Assembly (NCBI GenBank): GCA_034189125.1 | Contig: JAXHVB010000018.1 | Span: forward strand, 4,182-68,181 | Direction of reading: 5' to 3' | Length of the DNA stretch: 64,000 nt | Origin: UBA5862 sp002408105 | GTDB taxonomy: Bacteria; Pseudomonadota; Gammaproteobacteria; Pseudomonadales; UBA5862 | Shown here: positions 44,724 through 52,975 of the stretch, piece by piece | Numbering within the stretch: position 1 is the first letter of the stretch | Layout of the letters: the number at the start of each line of letters is the position of its first letter | Made by a program: the position numbers and the translations under genes | Notes under the pieces: model-generated | The model's input: only the letters and a program-made list of their open reading frames with translations | The model's database searches: none | What the model was told of the DNA's origin: nothing

Positions 44724-46061
44724 TTACTGGTGAGTACGCAGGCGCCAGAGGAGCTGGCGGTCCAGGCGTTGGCGAAGGCCGCGAACGGCGTAGCGCACTG
44801 GGCCCTGGCGAAAACGCACATAGGCTTCGCGCACCTGCGAGATGGCCTCTGGAGAGAGTTTTGCGGGTTGGCCACGAAACTCGTGTTCGGCCCAAAGGGC
44901 CGCGAGTTCGTCCACGAAGCGCGCCTGCTCGGCGCGCTCAAGGTAACTGCGGGCCTGCTGTTTTGCCCGGGCGCCGAGCGCTTCACGCAGGGCTCGGTTG
45001 GCGCCGAGCCGCAGCATCCAGGTCGCGGCGTGTTCGATGTCGGGTGCGGCCCAGGTGGCATTGCGCCCGGCGAAGTCCGGCGTGTAGCAGTCAAGTTCAC
45101 CGTCCACGGTGCGGTGTCTGTAGGTCACCAGTGCGGCGCTTTGGTGGTCCATAAAGGAAAGGTTTCCGGACCAACCGGTGGCGATCACGGGTTTGCCGAG
45201 CGCCATGGCTTCAAGCATGCCAAGCCCGAGACCCTCCGCACTGTGCAGTGACACGAAGACATCGCAGTTGGCGTAGAGCGCCAGCACCTCGGGGTAGGGC
45301 AGGCGCGCGTCGACCAAGTGGACACCTGGCGCCTGGTTGCACCGGTCGATGACCTGTTGCGCCAGTGGGTGCACCTGTCCGTTGTGGCGGCTGTTGTTCA
45401 GCTTGACGACCAGGTTGGCTTCAAGCCCCTGCTCGCGGGCGCGCTCGAAGGCGTGGATGGCAGCGAAGGGGTTTTTCCTCCGAGGGTCGCTGGTCGGCTC
45501 CACGATGGTGACAAGCAGGGGGGTCTGCTCAGGCAATCCGAAATCGGCGCGGCGAACCGACGCTGCGGGCTCAACCTGCAGCGGGTGGGGGGCGTACACA
45601 ACCGGCACCTGGTCCAGGTGGTTGCGCAAACTGCTCTCGATGAACCTTGACCCCGCAATGAGCGCATCGAACGTCTGCAGCGCGAGACGCCAGTGCCTCG
45701 GGATTTCATCCAGTTCCCACCAAAAAAATCCAACGTTGTAGCGGCTTTCGAACAGTGCTCGGTGCTCAAAGAGCAGTTCTGGTAGGGCGTTGACGGGGAG
45801 AATGGCGAGGTTGATGGGGTGCGGCAGTTTATTTGCGTCCTCGCACAGCAAGTCGGCGTACTCGGTGTCGTGTCCGCCGCGGCCGAACCCCGGGTTCATG
45901 TCGTAGGCAGATACGGGGATCCCCCGGCTTTTCAGCACCCGGATGAAGTTTCGCGCCGTGACCCCCATTCCGGCGTTGGCGGTAACCATGCCGATGAGAT
46001 TCACCCCGGGGAGTCGCGGTTCGCTTGGGTTTGGGGTCAGCGGCGGATTCGCAGGGGCCAC
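44724..46061 (-). CDS. Glycosyltransferase family 4
   Basis: A 445-residue GT-B enzyme with a long Pro-rich N-terminus, then VNLIGMVTANAGMGVTARNF, VGFFWWELDEIP, IAGSRFIESSLRNHLDQVPV and a donor domain with LVTIVEPTSDPRRKNPFAAI, GVHLVDARLPYPEVLALYAN, VFVSLHSAEGLGLGMLEAMA and VIATGWSGNLSFMD. This type is common beside Wzm/Wzt systems. It ends 3 nt before the wzt gene start region (46065). Confidence 0.9.
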   Translation of the reverse strand: MAPANPPLTPNPSEPRLPGVNLIGMVTANAGMGVTARNFIRVLKSRGIPVSAYDMNPGFGRGGHDTEYADLLCEDANKLPHPINLAILPVNALPELLFEHRALFESRYNVGFFWWELDEIPRHWRLALQTFDALIAGSRFIESSLRNHLDQVPVVYAPHPLQVEPAASVRRADFGLPEQTPLLVTIVEPTSDPRRKNPFAAIHAFERAREQGLEANLVVKLNNSRHNGQVHPLAQQVIDRCNQAPGVHLVDARLPYPEVLALYANCDVFVSLHSAEGLGLGMLEAMALGKPVIATGWSGNLSFMDHQSAALVTYRHRTVDGELDCYTPDFAGRNATWAAPDIEHAATWMLRLGANRALREALGARAKQQARSYLERAEQARFVDELAALWAEHEFRGQPAKLSPEAISQVREAYVRFRQGPVRYAVRGLRQRLDRQLLWRLRTHQ

Positions 46062-46064
46062 CGG

Positions 46065-47321
46065 TCAATCCTGGTCCTGGTCGACTTGGGAGAGGGCCCA
46101 TTCGGTCGGAAGCGGAACAAAGCCAAACTCCCCGTTGCGGGCCCGGCTCTGCCCGTCGGCGAAACCCACGGTCACTGGGCAGAGATTTTCGGCGTAGTAC
46201 GCCATGCTCGGTGGACTTCCGTGGGAGACCGCGAGCCGAAATGAATACACCCCGGGAAGAAATGGAAAATGCTGCACGCGCGCGTGCATCCGGTAGTCTC
46301 CGGGCTCAAGTGTCCCCGGACTGAATTCGCCTTCGGTGTCGGTGCTCGCCAAGTACAGCAGGTCCGTGGTGTGGACGCCGAGCCCGACGATGAGGTTGTC
46401 CGTGGTTGCCCGGATTCGCAGGTCGATCGCGAGCCGGGTCGCCCCATCGTAGTCCACCTGATCGGTGGCCACGCCTTCGGCGTCCACCAATTTGACACCG
46501 AGAACCTGGATTTGATCGGCGTCGCCTCCGAGTTGGTTGTTGGCACCCTGGCGCGCGACCGATTGTTTGATTTTTTCGTCGCTGCGTTGATAGAACAGGT
46601 TGCACACAGTTCGCGCATCGTCGTCAGCCACGACCTGTCCCCTGTCCAGAAGGACGACGCGGCTGCACAGTCGCTCGACTTGCCGCAAGTTGTGGCTGAC
46701 CAAAATCACCGTTTTGCCCTGTCTCTTGATCAGTTCTTCCATTCGGTCAAAGCATTTGCGCTGAAATGCAATGTCACCCACGGCGAGGACCTCATCGACG
46801 ATGAGGAGGTCGGCATCCATGGACGTCGCGATGGCGAAGCCAAGGCGTACCTGCATGCCCGAGCTGTAGCGCTTCACAGGGGTGTCGATGAACTGTTCGA
46901 TCTCAGCAAATTCAATGATGCCATCGAGTTGCTCGCGGGTGCGTGCCTTGGGAATTCCGAGGATGGCGCTGTTCAGAAAAATGTTTTCCCGGCCAGTGAG
47001 TTCTGGGTTGATCCCTGCGCCCACTTCGATCAATGGGGCAACACTGCCATGCACCGACACCGACCCGCTGGTGGGTTGAGTGATGTTGGCCAGGTGTTTC
47101 AGGAGAGTGCTCTTGCCCGCGCCGTTCGACCCGATGATGCCGACCACCTCTCCAGAGGAGATGTGCAGGTTGATGTCCTGCAAAGCATAAAACCGCTCGC
47201 GCTCCTTCACCGGACGACCGCTGAGTTTTCCAAAGGCTCGGGCCGCGGTTCCACGAATTCCGGCAATCTGTCCGAGCCGGTACTCTTTGTAGAGGTGGTC
47301 CACCTCGACAATCGATGACAT
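46065..47321 (-). CDS. wzt: ABC transporter ATP-binding protein with C-terminal glycan-binding domain
   Basis: A 418-residue ATPase of the polysaccharide ABC exporters. Walker A GSNGAGKST (about 64-72), HGSVAPLIEVGAGINPELTG, signature region YSSGMQVRLGFAIATSMDAD, Walker B LLIVDEVLAVGD and switch VSHNLRQV define the NBD to about residue 240. The rest (about 270-418) is a beta-rich Wzt_C-type domain, which in O9a-like systems recognises the modified non-reducing end of the finished polymer. Works with Wzm encoded next. Export of a completed lipid-linked glycan from cytoplasm to periplasm is the expected role. Confidence 0.95.
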   Translation of the reverse strand: MSSIVEVDHLYKEYRLGQIAGIRGTAARAFGKLSGRPVKERERFYALQDINLHISSGEVVGIIGSNGAGKSTLLKHLANITQPTSGSVSVHGSVAPLIEVGAGINPELTGRENIFLNSAILGIPKARTREQLDGIIEFAEIEQFIDTPVKRYSSGMQVRLGFAIATSMDADLLIVDEVLAVGDIAFQRKCFDRMEELIKRQGKTVILVSHNLRQVERLCSRVVLLDRGQVVADDDARTVCNLFYQRSDEKIKQSVARQGANNQLGGDADQIQVLGVKLVDAEGVATDQVDYDGATRLAIDLRIRATTDNLIVGLGVHTTDLLYLASTDTEGEFSPGTLEPGDYRMHARVQHFPFLPGVYSFRLAVSHGSPPSMAYYAENLCPVTVGFADGQSRARNGEFGFVPLPTEWALSQVDQDQD

Positions 47322-47335
47322 GGGCTGGAAGTCCT

Positions 47336-48154
47336 TCAGATGACGTCGGCGAACCAGGCTTCGGCACGCTTAAAGAAAAGATAGCTGAGCGGTAGCAGCA
47401 GCAGGGTCAGCACGAGCCCTGGAGACAAGGTGGACCAGTCCGGTGGCAGTCCTTTCAGAAGAACGCGCTGAAAGTTGTCGATGATGCCCGCCAGGGGGTT
47501 GCAGAGGTACAGCGTGTACAAGCGATCCGACCAGTCGCCGGCCGCTTGCTGTACCACGAGCTTCTCGCGCACCAGCGAAAGCGGATAGATGACCGGCGAA
47601 GTGTACATCAACAGCGACAGCACGACGGGCAGCATTTGTCCGACGTCGCGGTAGTACACGTTCATCGCGGCGCCGAAAAAACTGACAACCAGCGCTACCA
47701 GCATGGTGTAGCCGATGATCAGTGGCACCCAGAGTGCCTGGGCTGTCGGCAGCATCTGGTAATAGACCATCATGGCGGCCAGGATGAGGAAGCTGATCGC
47801 GAGTTCTACCGTTTTGGTCACCATGGCGGTCAGCGGAAACACCTCCCGTGGGAAGTAGATCTTTTTGATCAGAGGGGCATTGCCGGTGACGCTGTTGATG
47901 CCTTCCGAGGCCGACTCCTGAAAGAAGATCCACGGCAGCAGTGCTGCAAAGGTAAGGATGGGATAGGGCACGTCGCCACTTTCAATGCCGACGAACCCTT
48001 TGACGACGGTAAAGATCAGCATGAGCACCACGGGTTTGAGCACCGCCCAGGCAATACCGAGGTACGCTTGCTTGTAGCGCACTGAGATGTTTTTCCACGC
48101 CAGTGCACCGATCAACTCTCGGTAGTGGTACAGCCCTTGAATCGATTTGATCAT
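47336..48154 (-). CDS. wzm: ABC-2 type polysaccharide export permease
   Basis: A 272-residue membrane subunit with about six helices: ALAWKNISVRYKQAYLGIAW at the N-terminal amphipathic/first-helix region, VLKPVVLMLIFTVV, the conserved NAPLIKKIYFPREVFPL loop, FFGAAMNVYYRDVGQMLPV and LMYTSPVIYPLSLV. This is the Wzm/TagG pattern. It pairs with the Wzt gene 14 nt downstream. Its presence beside the XrtA-type machinery means two export systems are encoded in one locus. Confidence 0.95.
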   Translation of the reverse strand: MIKSIQGLYHYRELIGALAWKNISVRYKQAYLGIAWAVLKPVVLMLIFTVVKGFVGIESGDVPYPILTFAALLPWIFFQESASEGINSVTGNAPLIKKIYFPREVFPLTAMVTKTVELAISFLILAAMMVYYQMLPTAQALWVPLIIGYTMLVALVVSFFGAAMNVYYRDVGQMLPVVLSLLMYTSPVIYPLSLVREKLVVQQAAGDWSDRLYTLYLCNPLAGIIDNFQRVLLKGLPPDWSTLSPGLVLTLLLLPLSYLFFKRAEAWFADVI

Positions 48155-48240
48155 GGCCGGATCTCAGAGTCAGGCCTTGCAGCGGGTCCATGGCCCCAGG
48201 CTTCTGGAGGTGTGGCCGTTGAGTTCATTCGGAGAAATCC

Positions 48241-49269
48241 TTAGTCCCTGCTGTCGGTTGTCTTTCTGGGCATCGTGAGTGCATACCGCACTGCGAGCTT
48301 CAATTGGCTGACCGTGGCTCGGAGCCGAAAGGCTTGCCACAGGGCGGCCCAGCCATTTGCCCAGTCGTGTGTGCGCAGTTGATAGGCGCGGGTGAACAGC
48401 AGCTGCGATTGGTGGCGCCGCAGCGCCGATTCCCGTCTACGCCACGTTTGCTGTGTGTCGCGTACGGCCTCTAACAGGTTAGCACCTGCGAGAATTTCGT
48501 TGTGCACCTGACGGCGCTGAGCCGCTGCGACGGACAGACCCTCGGGCCAGCCGAAATTCTTGCCGTGTATCCGCCAGTGGTTGATGGGGACGCGAGTGAC
48601 CGCCAGCGCGCACAGCGCCGCGGCTTTCTTGGTCCAGGTGGATTCGCTGAACAGGCTGTATTCGTCGAACGGGCCGATGACATTCCAGGCGCCACGGCGT
48701 GCGGCAGGTCGCTGAAAATCGATGGGTACCCGTGGGATCAGCGCATCGAACAGGCTGTGGTCGAACAGCCAGAGGGGCCCGCTTGGTCGAGGCGGGGCCG
48801 CCTGAAAGAGCGCATCCATCGCGGCCTTGCGGCTGGCGGCGGGTCCCTCAGCGTAGGGTCCAAAGGGTTCAACACCCATGAAGATACAGTCCAGGTGCGG
48901 GTGTGTGCTGAAGCCCTCGGCGATCACTTCCAGCGCGTCTTCGGTCAGCAGGTCGTCGTCGTCCAGCAACACAATGACTTCACCCTGCGCCGCGCGAATC
49001 CCCGCGTTCTTGGCGCTTGGGACCCCCAAGGCAGTTTGGTGGTGGATCAACTGAAGCGGGCCTGAAAACGTCCCCTCAATCGCCTGTCGGTCAACGGGGG
49101 GGGAGGACCCGTCGTCCACCACAACCAACTCGACGGTGCCGAGTGTCTGGGCAGCAACGCTGGCCACGGCTTCGAGCAGCAGGTCCGCGCGGTTGTGGGT
49201 GGGAATGACGACAGAGATCAGCACCGCGATGCCCCGGCTGCTCCCGTCGCATTGTGCAGTGGTGTGCAT
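48241..49269 (-). CDS. Glycosyltransferase family 2
   Basis: A 342-residue GT-A enzyme: VLISVVIPTHNRADLLLEAV, VVDDGSSPPVDRQ, GVPSAKNAGIRAAQG, VIVLLDDDDLLTEDA. The start at 49269 (MHTTAQCDG) is preferred to an in-frame one at 49365, which would run into the formyltransferase gene. C-terminal part is Arg/Trp-rich (WRRRESALRRHQSQLL). A G8 run on the plus strand (49096-49103) sits in the coding region. Confidence 0.88.
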   Translation of the reverse strand: MHTTAQCDGSSRGIAVLISVVIPTHNRADLLLEAVASVAAQTLGTVELVVVDDGSSPPVDRQAIEGTFSGPLQLIHHQTALGVPSAKNAGIRAAQGEVIVLLDDDDLLTEDALEVIAEGFSTHPHLDCIFMGVEPFGPYAEGPAASRKAAMDALFQAAPPRPSGPLWLFDHSLFDALIPRVPIDFQRPAARRGAWNVIGPFDEYSLFSESTWTKKAAALCALAVTRVPINHWRIHGKNFGWPEGLSVAAAQRRQVHNEILAGANLLEAVRDTQQTWRRRESALRRHQSQLLFTRAYQLRTHDWANGWAALWQAFRLRATVSQLKLAVRYALTMPRKTTDSRD

Positions 49270-49315
49270 GGGCCCTGGTGGAGGCTTCGGTGTTGTGGCG
49301 TTTGTCTGGGGTGCA

Positions 49316-50119
49316 TCAGTCGAACCAGCGGACCCGAGCTGGCAACTGGGTTTGCGCCAAAGCACCAGCCTTCAGGGCCTGCGCCAGCCGGCGTTCGGCC
49401 CGCCATGTGCGGTCCCTGACTTGGTACAGCGTGCCTTTTTCGGTTTGCGCCTGCCCCAAGGGCTGGGAGGCACCCAGCCGCTCCAGGACTTCGGTATAGG
49501 CCGTGGCGCTGTCGCGCACGGCGCGCCAGAAGAGTTCCAGTTCAGTGTCGTTCGGGCGCACTTCAGGGCAGACATGGGCGATGAGGTCGCCGGTGTCGAT
49601 TCCTGCATTGATGAAGTGCAGCGTGCAGCCCACCTGCTCCGGCTCGCCATTGTGCAAGGCCCAGAACGTGCAATCCGCACCGCGGTAGTGGGGCGAGAGA
49701 CCGCCGTGGAGGTTCACGATCCCCAGCCGGCCGAGGGTGAGCAAGTCGCCTTTGATGAGGGATGTGCCGAACACTGCGATCAGGTCCGGGTCCAGGGCGC
49801 GAATGCGTTCAACCAGGTCCGGGTGGTTGATGTGCGGAACACCCACCCGCAAATCGGGCCGGTTAAGTGCCGGAGAGGTATTGGGGAAGAAGAACTCGGC
49901 TTCGGCGTTGCCGGTGTAGCGCCGCCGATCGCGCAGCCAGCGCCACGCCTTGCGGCCGAGGCTCGCGGGCTTGAGTTTCTTGCGCAGGGCAGGCCAGTCC
50001 AGGGCCGTGCCGGTCTCCTGCACAATGGCCTGGACATCGGCGTGTTCGCACAGCCGATTCGCCACGTACAGGTGGCGCGGCGCCTGACCGCAGAGAATCA
50101 CCAAACGCAGTTCAGCCAT
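49316..50119 (-). CDS. Formyltransferase-family protein (sugar or methionyl-tRNA formyltransferase-like)
   Basis: A 267-residue protein of the formyl_trans_N fold. NLHGGLSPHYRGADCTFWAL carries the conserved Asn and His, and LHFINAGIDTGDLIAH supplies the Asp, so the three catalytic residues of the family are present. It lacks the C-terminal domain of methionyl-tRNA formyltransferase, and the locus context favours N-formylation of an amino sugar from N10-formyl-tetrahydrofolate. This would require an amino sugar acceptor; no obvious sugar aminotransferase is seen in the window. Overlaps the next gene upstream by 8 nt. Confidence 0.8.
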   Translation of the reverse strand: MAELRLVILCGQAPRHLYVANRLCEHADVQAIVQETGTALDWPALRKKLKPASLGRKAWRWLRDRRRYTGNAEAEFFFPNTSPALNRPDLRVGVPHINHPDLVERIRALDPDLIAVFGTSLIKGDLLTLGRLGIVNLHGGLSPHYRGADCTFWALHNGEPEQVGCTLHFINAGIDTGDLIAHVCPEVRPNDTELELFWRAVRDSATAYTEVLERLGASQPLGQAQTEKGTLYQVRDRTWRAERRLAQALKAGALAQTQLPARVRWFD

Positions 50120-51302
50120 GCTTGCCCTCGGTGCCCTGCAGGCGGTTGTCGAGCATCAGCGCGTCGGCAAAGAACTTGGCCGCCCAGTTGGGAAATTCGA
50201 ACCGCGAATAGTCTCCCCAGAAGGGTGCGGAACCGGCAATGGCGCCGTCGTCAAAGCGCCCGTCGCCGGTGCGACGTTGGTGGCGCTTGAGGTAGTCGAG
50301 CCCGCGGTCGACGGCGTCCTGGAAGGTCTGGTTGGCACGCCGCTCGATCAACCTGGACCAAATGATGCACATCTGAGCCAGCCCGGTCAGGCACACGTAG
50401 TTGGCGCGCGGGCGCCATTGGTCATCCAGGGTGCCCGCGAGTGCACCGTTCTGAGGAAGGGCAGCGGCGACCGCGACCGCACTGCGCTCTGCGGCCGAGA
50501 TCAGGTGGGTATCCTCCAGCAGCAGGCCCGATTCCAGCACTCCACGAATCGCATAGGCGATGGTGTGGGTAAAGGGAACGGCGCCGACTGTGAAGGCGTT
50601 GTTCGCGAACCAGCCTGCCGGGTTTTGCTGACTGAGTGCCCAGGCGAGGTTGCGCTTGGCGCCTTCAATCAGGGCGGGCTCTCCGGCCAGTAGTCCAGTT
50701 TGCAGCAGTGCCCAGGCGGCTCTGGTGTTGTAGGTGTGCGCAATTCCGTTGTGCACCGAGCGGCGCCAGCAGCCGTCTTCATCCTGCTGCGCGAGCATCC
50801 AGCGCCCGGCGCGCACCGCGGCGTCCAGGCAGCCCTGGTGCTGGAGTTGCCGATGGCCATGGTTCAGGCCATGCATGATCTGTCCGGTGTTGAAAATCAC
50901 CGGTCGGCTGCCCGGCTCGCCGAAGTGGCCGGGGAATGCGCCGTCTGCATGCTGCAGGCTCAGCTCCCAGTCGAGGATTCTGCGCGCCCGCTCAACCAGA
51001 TTCGGTCGATCGAGTACCTCGGCTGCCTGCAAGAAGGTTTCGACAATGTAGCCACTGGTTTCCGGATAGCTTGGCAGCCAACCGTCTTCGAAACTCCATC
51101 CGGCGGATACACCGCCCTCATCGGCGCAGCCCTGACGCACGTCTTGAGCGCGACACAACCAATCGATTGCTGCGATCAAGTGGGGCAGGTGTTGTGGATC
51201 TGCCTTGTTGTCGATTTTCAGGGCGCTTTGCGCAATGAGGCCCAAATGCACCGGAGACCAAAGGCGGTAACGCAGCGGAGCCTGTACGATTTTCTTCAGC
51301 AT
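50112..51302 (-). CDS. (alpha/alpha)6-toroid protein of unknown function
   Basis: A 396-residue mostly helical protein with repeated toroid segments: RAQDVRQGCADEGGVSAGW, GYIVETFLQAAEVLDRPNLV, WELSLQHADGAFPGHFGEPG, GQIMHGLNHGHRQLQ, AGRWMLAQQDEDGCW, AWALLQTGLLAGEPALI, WALSQQNPAGWFANNAF and AIAYAIRGVLESGLL. The periodic Gly-Trp/aromatic loops resemble prenyltransferase/squalene-cyclase-like and glycan-lyase/epimerase folds. No signal peptide. Proteins of this kind are seen in EPS loci and are sometimes mislabelled as aminolevulinate dehydratase; function is unknown. It lies between an adenylate-forming enzyme and a formyltransferase. Confidence 0.6.
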   Translation of the reverse strand: MLKKIVQAPLRYRLWSPVHLGLIAQSALKIDNKADPQHLPHLIAAIDWLCRAQDVRQGCADEGGVSAGWSFEDGWLPSYPETSGYIVETFLQAAEVLDRPNLVERARRILDWELSLQHADGAFPGHFGEPGSRPVIFNTGQIMHGLNHGHRQLQHQGCLDAAVRAGRWMLAQQDEDGCWRRSVHNGIAHTYNTRAAWALLQTGLLAGEPALIEGAKRNLAWALSQQNPAGWFANNAFTVGAVPFTHTIAYAIRGVLESGLLLEDTHLISAAERSAVAVAAALPQNGALAGTLDDQWRPRANYVCLTGLAQMCIIWSRLIERRANQTFQDAVDRGLDYLKRHQRRTGDGRFDDGAIAGSAPFWGDYSRFEFPNWAAKFFADALMLDNRLQGTEGKHG

Positions 51303-51335
51303 AAGGGGCGCGGCTTGTGGCTAAGGAAGTTCAAT

Positions 51336-52730
51336 TCAAGAGGCGCTTGTGGTGGATTCAGCGGTGGGAATGGCCACTTGGCTGACCACGTAGCGGTACT
51401 TCCCGGAAGCTTCGGCCTTGATCTGGTCAAGGTAGCAGATTTCCACATCCACTCGTTCGTCCAGGCGCCTGTGGATCTCTGATCGCAGGCGTTGCTCTTG
51501 CTCTTGGCGTGCCCGGTTCCAGGTTTCGTTGACCACCAGCTCAACGGTCAGGCGATCGATGTCGTGCTGCAGGATACGGAACTCAGCAACTCCGTCCAGT
51601 GCCCTGACCACGTAGATGAGTGCCAGAGCGTGCATGATGGTGCCGTCTCGACGCACAATGAAGTCGGTCTGGCGCCCAGCCACCTCTTCGATCACGTGAA
51701 GGCCACGCCCGGCCGAGCAGGGCGCAGACCCCAGCCGCACCATGTCACCGGTGCGGTAGCGAACAAATGGTTGGGCATTGGAGCACAGTCCAGTCATGAC
51801 AGCTTCTCCGAGTTCACCGTTCGCAACGGGATTTCCCTGCGGGTCCAGCACTTCGAGGACGATGCTTTCACTCATGAGTAGCATTTGCCCCTGTGGAGAT
51901 TCATGGGCGGTGAAGCCGATGTCTCTACTGCCGAATTCATTGGCGACCGGAGCCTGAAAACACGACTGGATCAAGGAGCGCTGTTGGGGGTCCAAAGGCT
52001 CGCCTGTGGTGCAGACCACCTTGAGGTCAGGCAGATGCAGCTGGACGCCGCGGTTCTCTGCGTGCGCTGCGATCAGAGCCAAGCTGCTGGCGTACCCATA
52101 GATGCAGTGGGGTCGGTAGCGCCCGATCGCGTCCAGGTACTCGTCCATGGCTGCGACGGACATCTCGAATGCATTGAGGACCAGCTGGTTGAGAGCGCGG
52201 TCTCGGAGTTGTTTCACGCGGTCGGTTTTGTTGAGTTCAACCGGTGCACCCCACAGGTATACCTCACGTTCTCCAGGCTGCACGCCCCACCAGCGCCGCG
52301 CCCGCATGCGACCCGCGGCATCGGATGCTTGGCGTTGGCGGCCAAAGTAAAAAATCAATGGCTGACCGGACGAGCCGCCAGTGTTGTACTTTTGGCTTCC
52401 CCCGGGCACCTTGGGCCAGTGAAGACCTTCACGGTTTTCGTTGGCTTCGGCCTTGGTCATGGTGGGCAGCAGCTTGAGTTGTTCGATGGAAAAGTCGTTG
52501 ATCGCTCCAGGGTTGGACAACCCAGCCTGTTCGAGCCGGGCTCGATGCCATGGGCAGTGGTGCCAGGCGGTGTCGAGCAGGGCCTGCAATTTTCTGCTTT
52601 GCAGGTCCTCGATCTCCTGTCTTGCCCACCACTGACTGGATTCAAGCTCGCGCAAATAGCCGAAAGTCGGCCGCTTCATTGCCCATTCGTGGAGCGGGTA
52701 GAACAGGCTGCGCGCAACCAGGGCCTTCAT
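51336..52730 (-). CDS. CapK/phenylacetate-CoA ligase-like adenylate-forming enzyme
   Basis: A 464-residue member of the CapK/PaaK family. QKYNTGGSSGQPLIFYFGR is the phosphate-binding loop, followed by YGYASSLALIAAHAENRG, VVCTTGEPLDPQQRSL, ANEFGSRDIGF and FVRYRTGDMVRLG, with a C-terminal domain (ETWNRARQEQEQRLRSEI, ASGKYRYVVS). The start at 52730 (MKALVARS) is preferred; the frame stays open upstream into the divergent promoter region. Enzymes of this family activate a carboxylate as adenylate and appear in capsule loci, but the substrate here is unknown. First gene of the long minus-strand run. Confidence 0.88.
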   Translation of the reverse strand: MKALVARSLFYPLHEWAMKRPTFGYLRELESSQWWARQEIEDLQSRKLQALLDTAWHHCPWHRARLEQAGLSNPGAINDFSIEQLKLLPTMTKAEANENREGLHWPKVPGGSQKYNTGGSSGQPLIFYFGRQRQASDAAGRMRARRWWGVQPGEREVYLWGAPVELNKTDRVKQLRDRALNQLVLNAFEMSVAAMDEYLDAIGRYRPHCIYGYASSLALIAAHAENRGVQLHLPDLKVVCTTGEPLDPQQRSLIQSCFQAPVANEFGSRDIGFTAHESPQGQMLLMSESIVLEVLDPQGNPVANGELGEAVMTGLCSNAQPFVRYRTGDMVRLGSAPCSAGRGLHVIEEVAGRQTDFIVRRDGTIMHALALIYVVRALDGVAEFRILQHDIDRLTVELVVNETWNRARQEQEQRLRSEIHRRLDERVDVEICYLDQIKAEASGKYRYVVSQVAIPTAESTTSAS

Positions 52731-52975
52731 TCCTGGGTCGCCGTGACGAGGCCAACGCCGCCGCGCGACGGGTTGGATCCTCGTTGCCAAGGTGTGGACA
52801 GCGGGAGAACGAAAGAAGGCATGCGGTGAGTTCCAAGCGGCTACAAGTGACCGGTCATCGGCGGCCGGGTTGCGTGGCAGCGGGTTCGGTGTGTCTGGGT
52901 GTCCCCATAAAAATAGTAGAAGCTCGCGCCCCTCGGCTATAGTTGCATGGCTTTTCAATTATATCTGCAGAGTGT
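52731..52975. promoter_or_regulatory. Divergent promoter region (minus-strand glycan run / asparagine synthase-like gene)
   Basis: A 245-nt spacer between divergently transcribed genes, more AT-rich near 52905-52970 than its surroundings. A candidate plus-strand -10 box TATAGT lies at 52938-52943; a good -35 was not found. It must hold the promoter for the 22-kb minus run unless that initiates internally. Confidence 0.3.
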
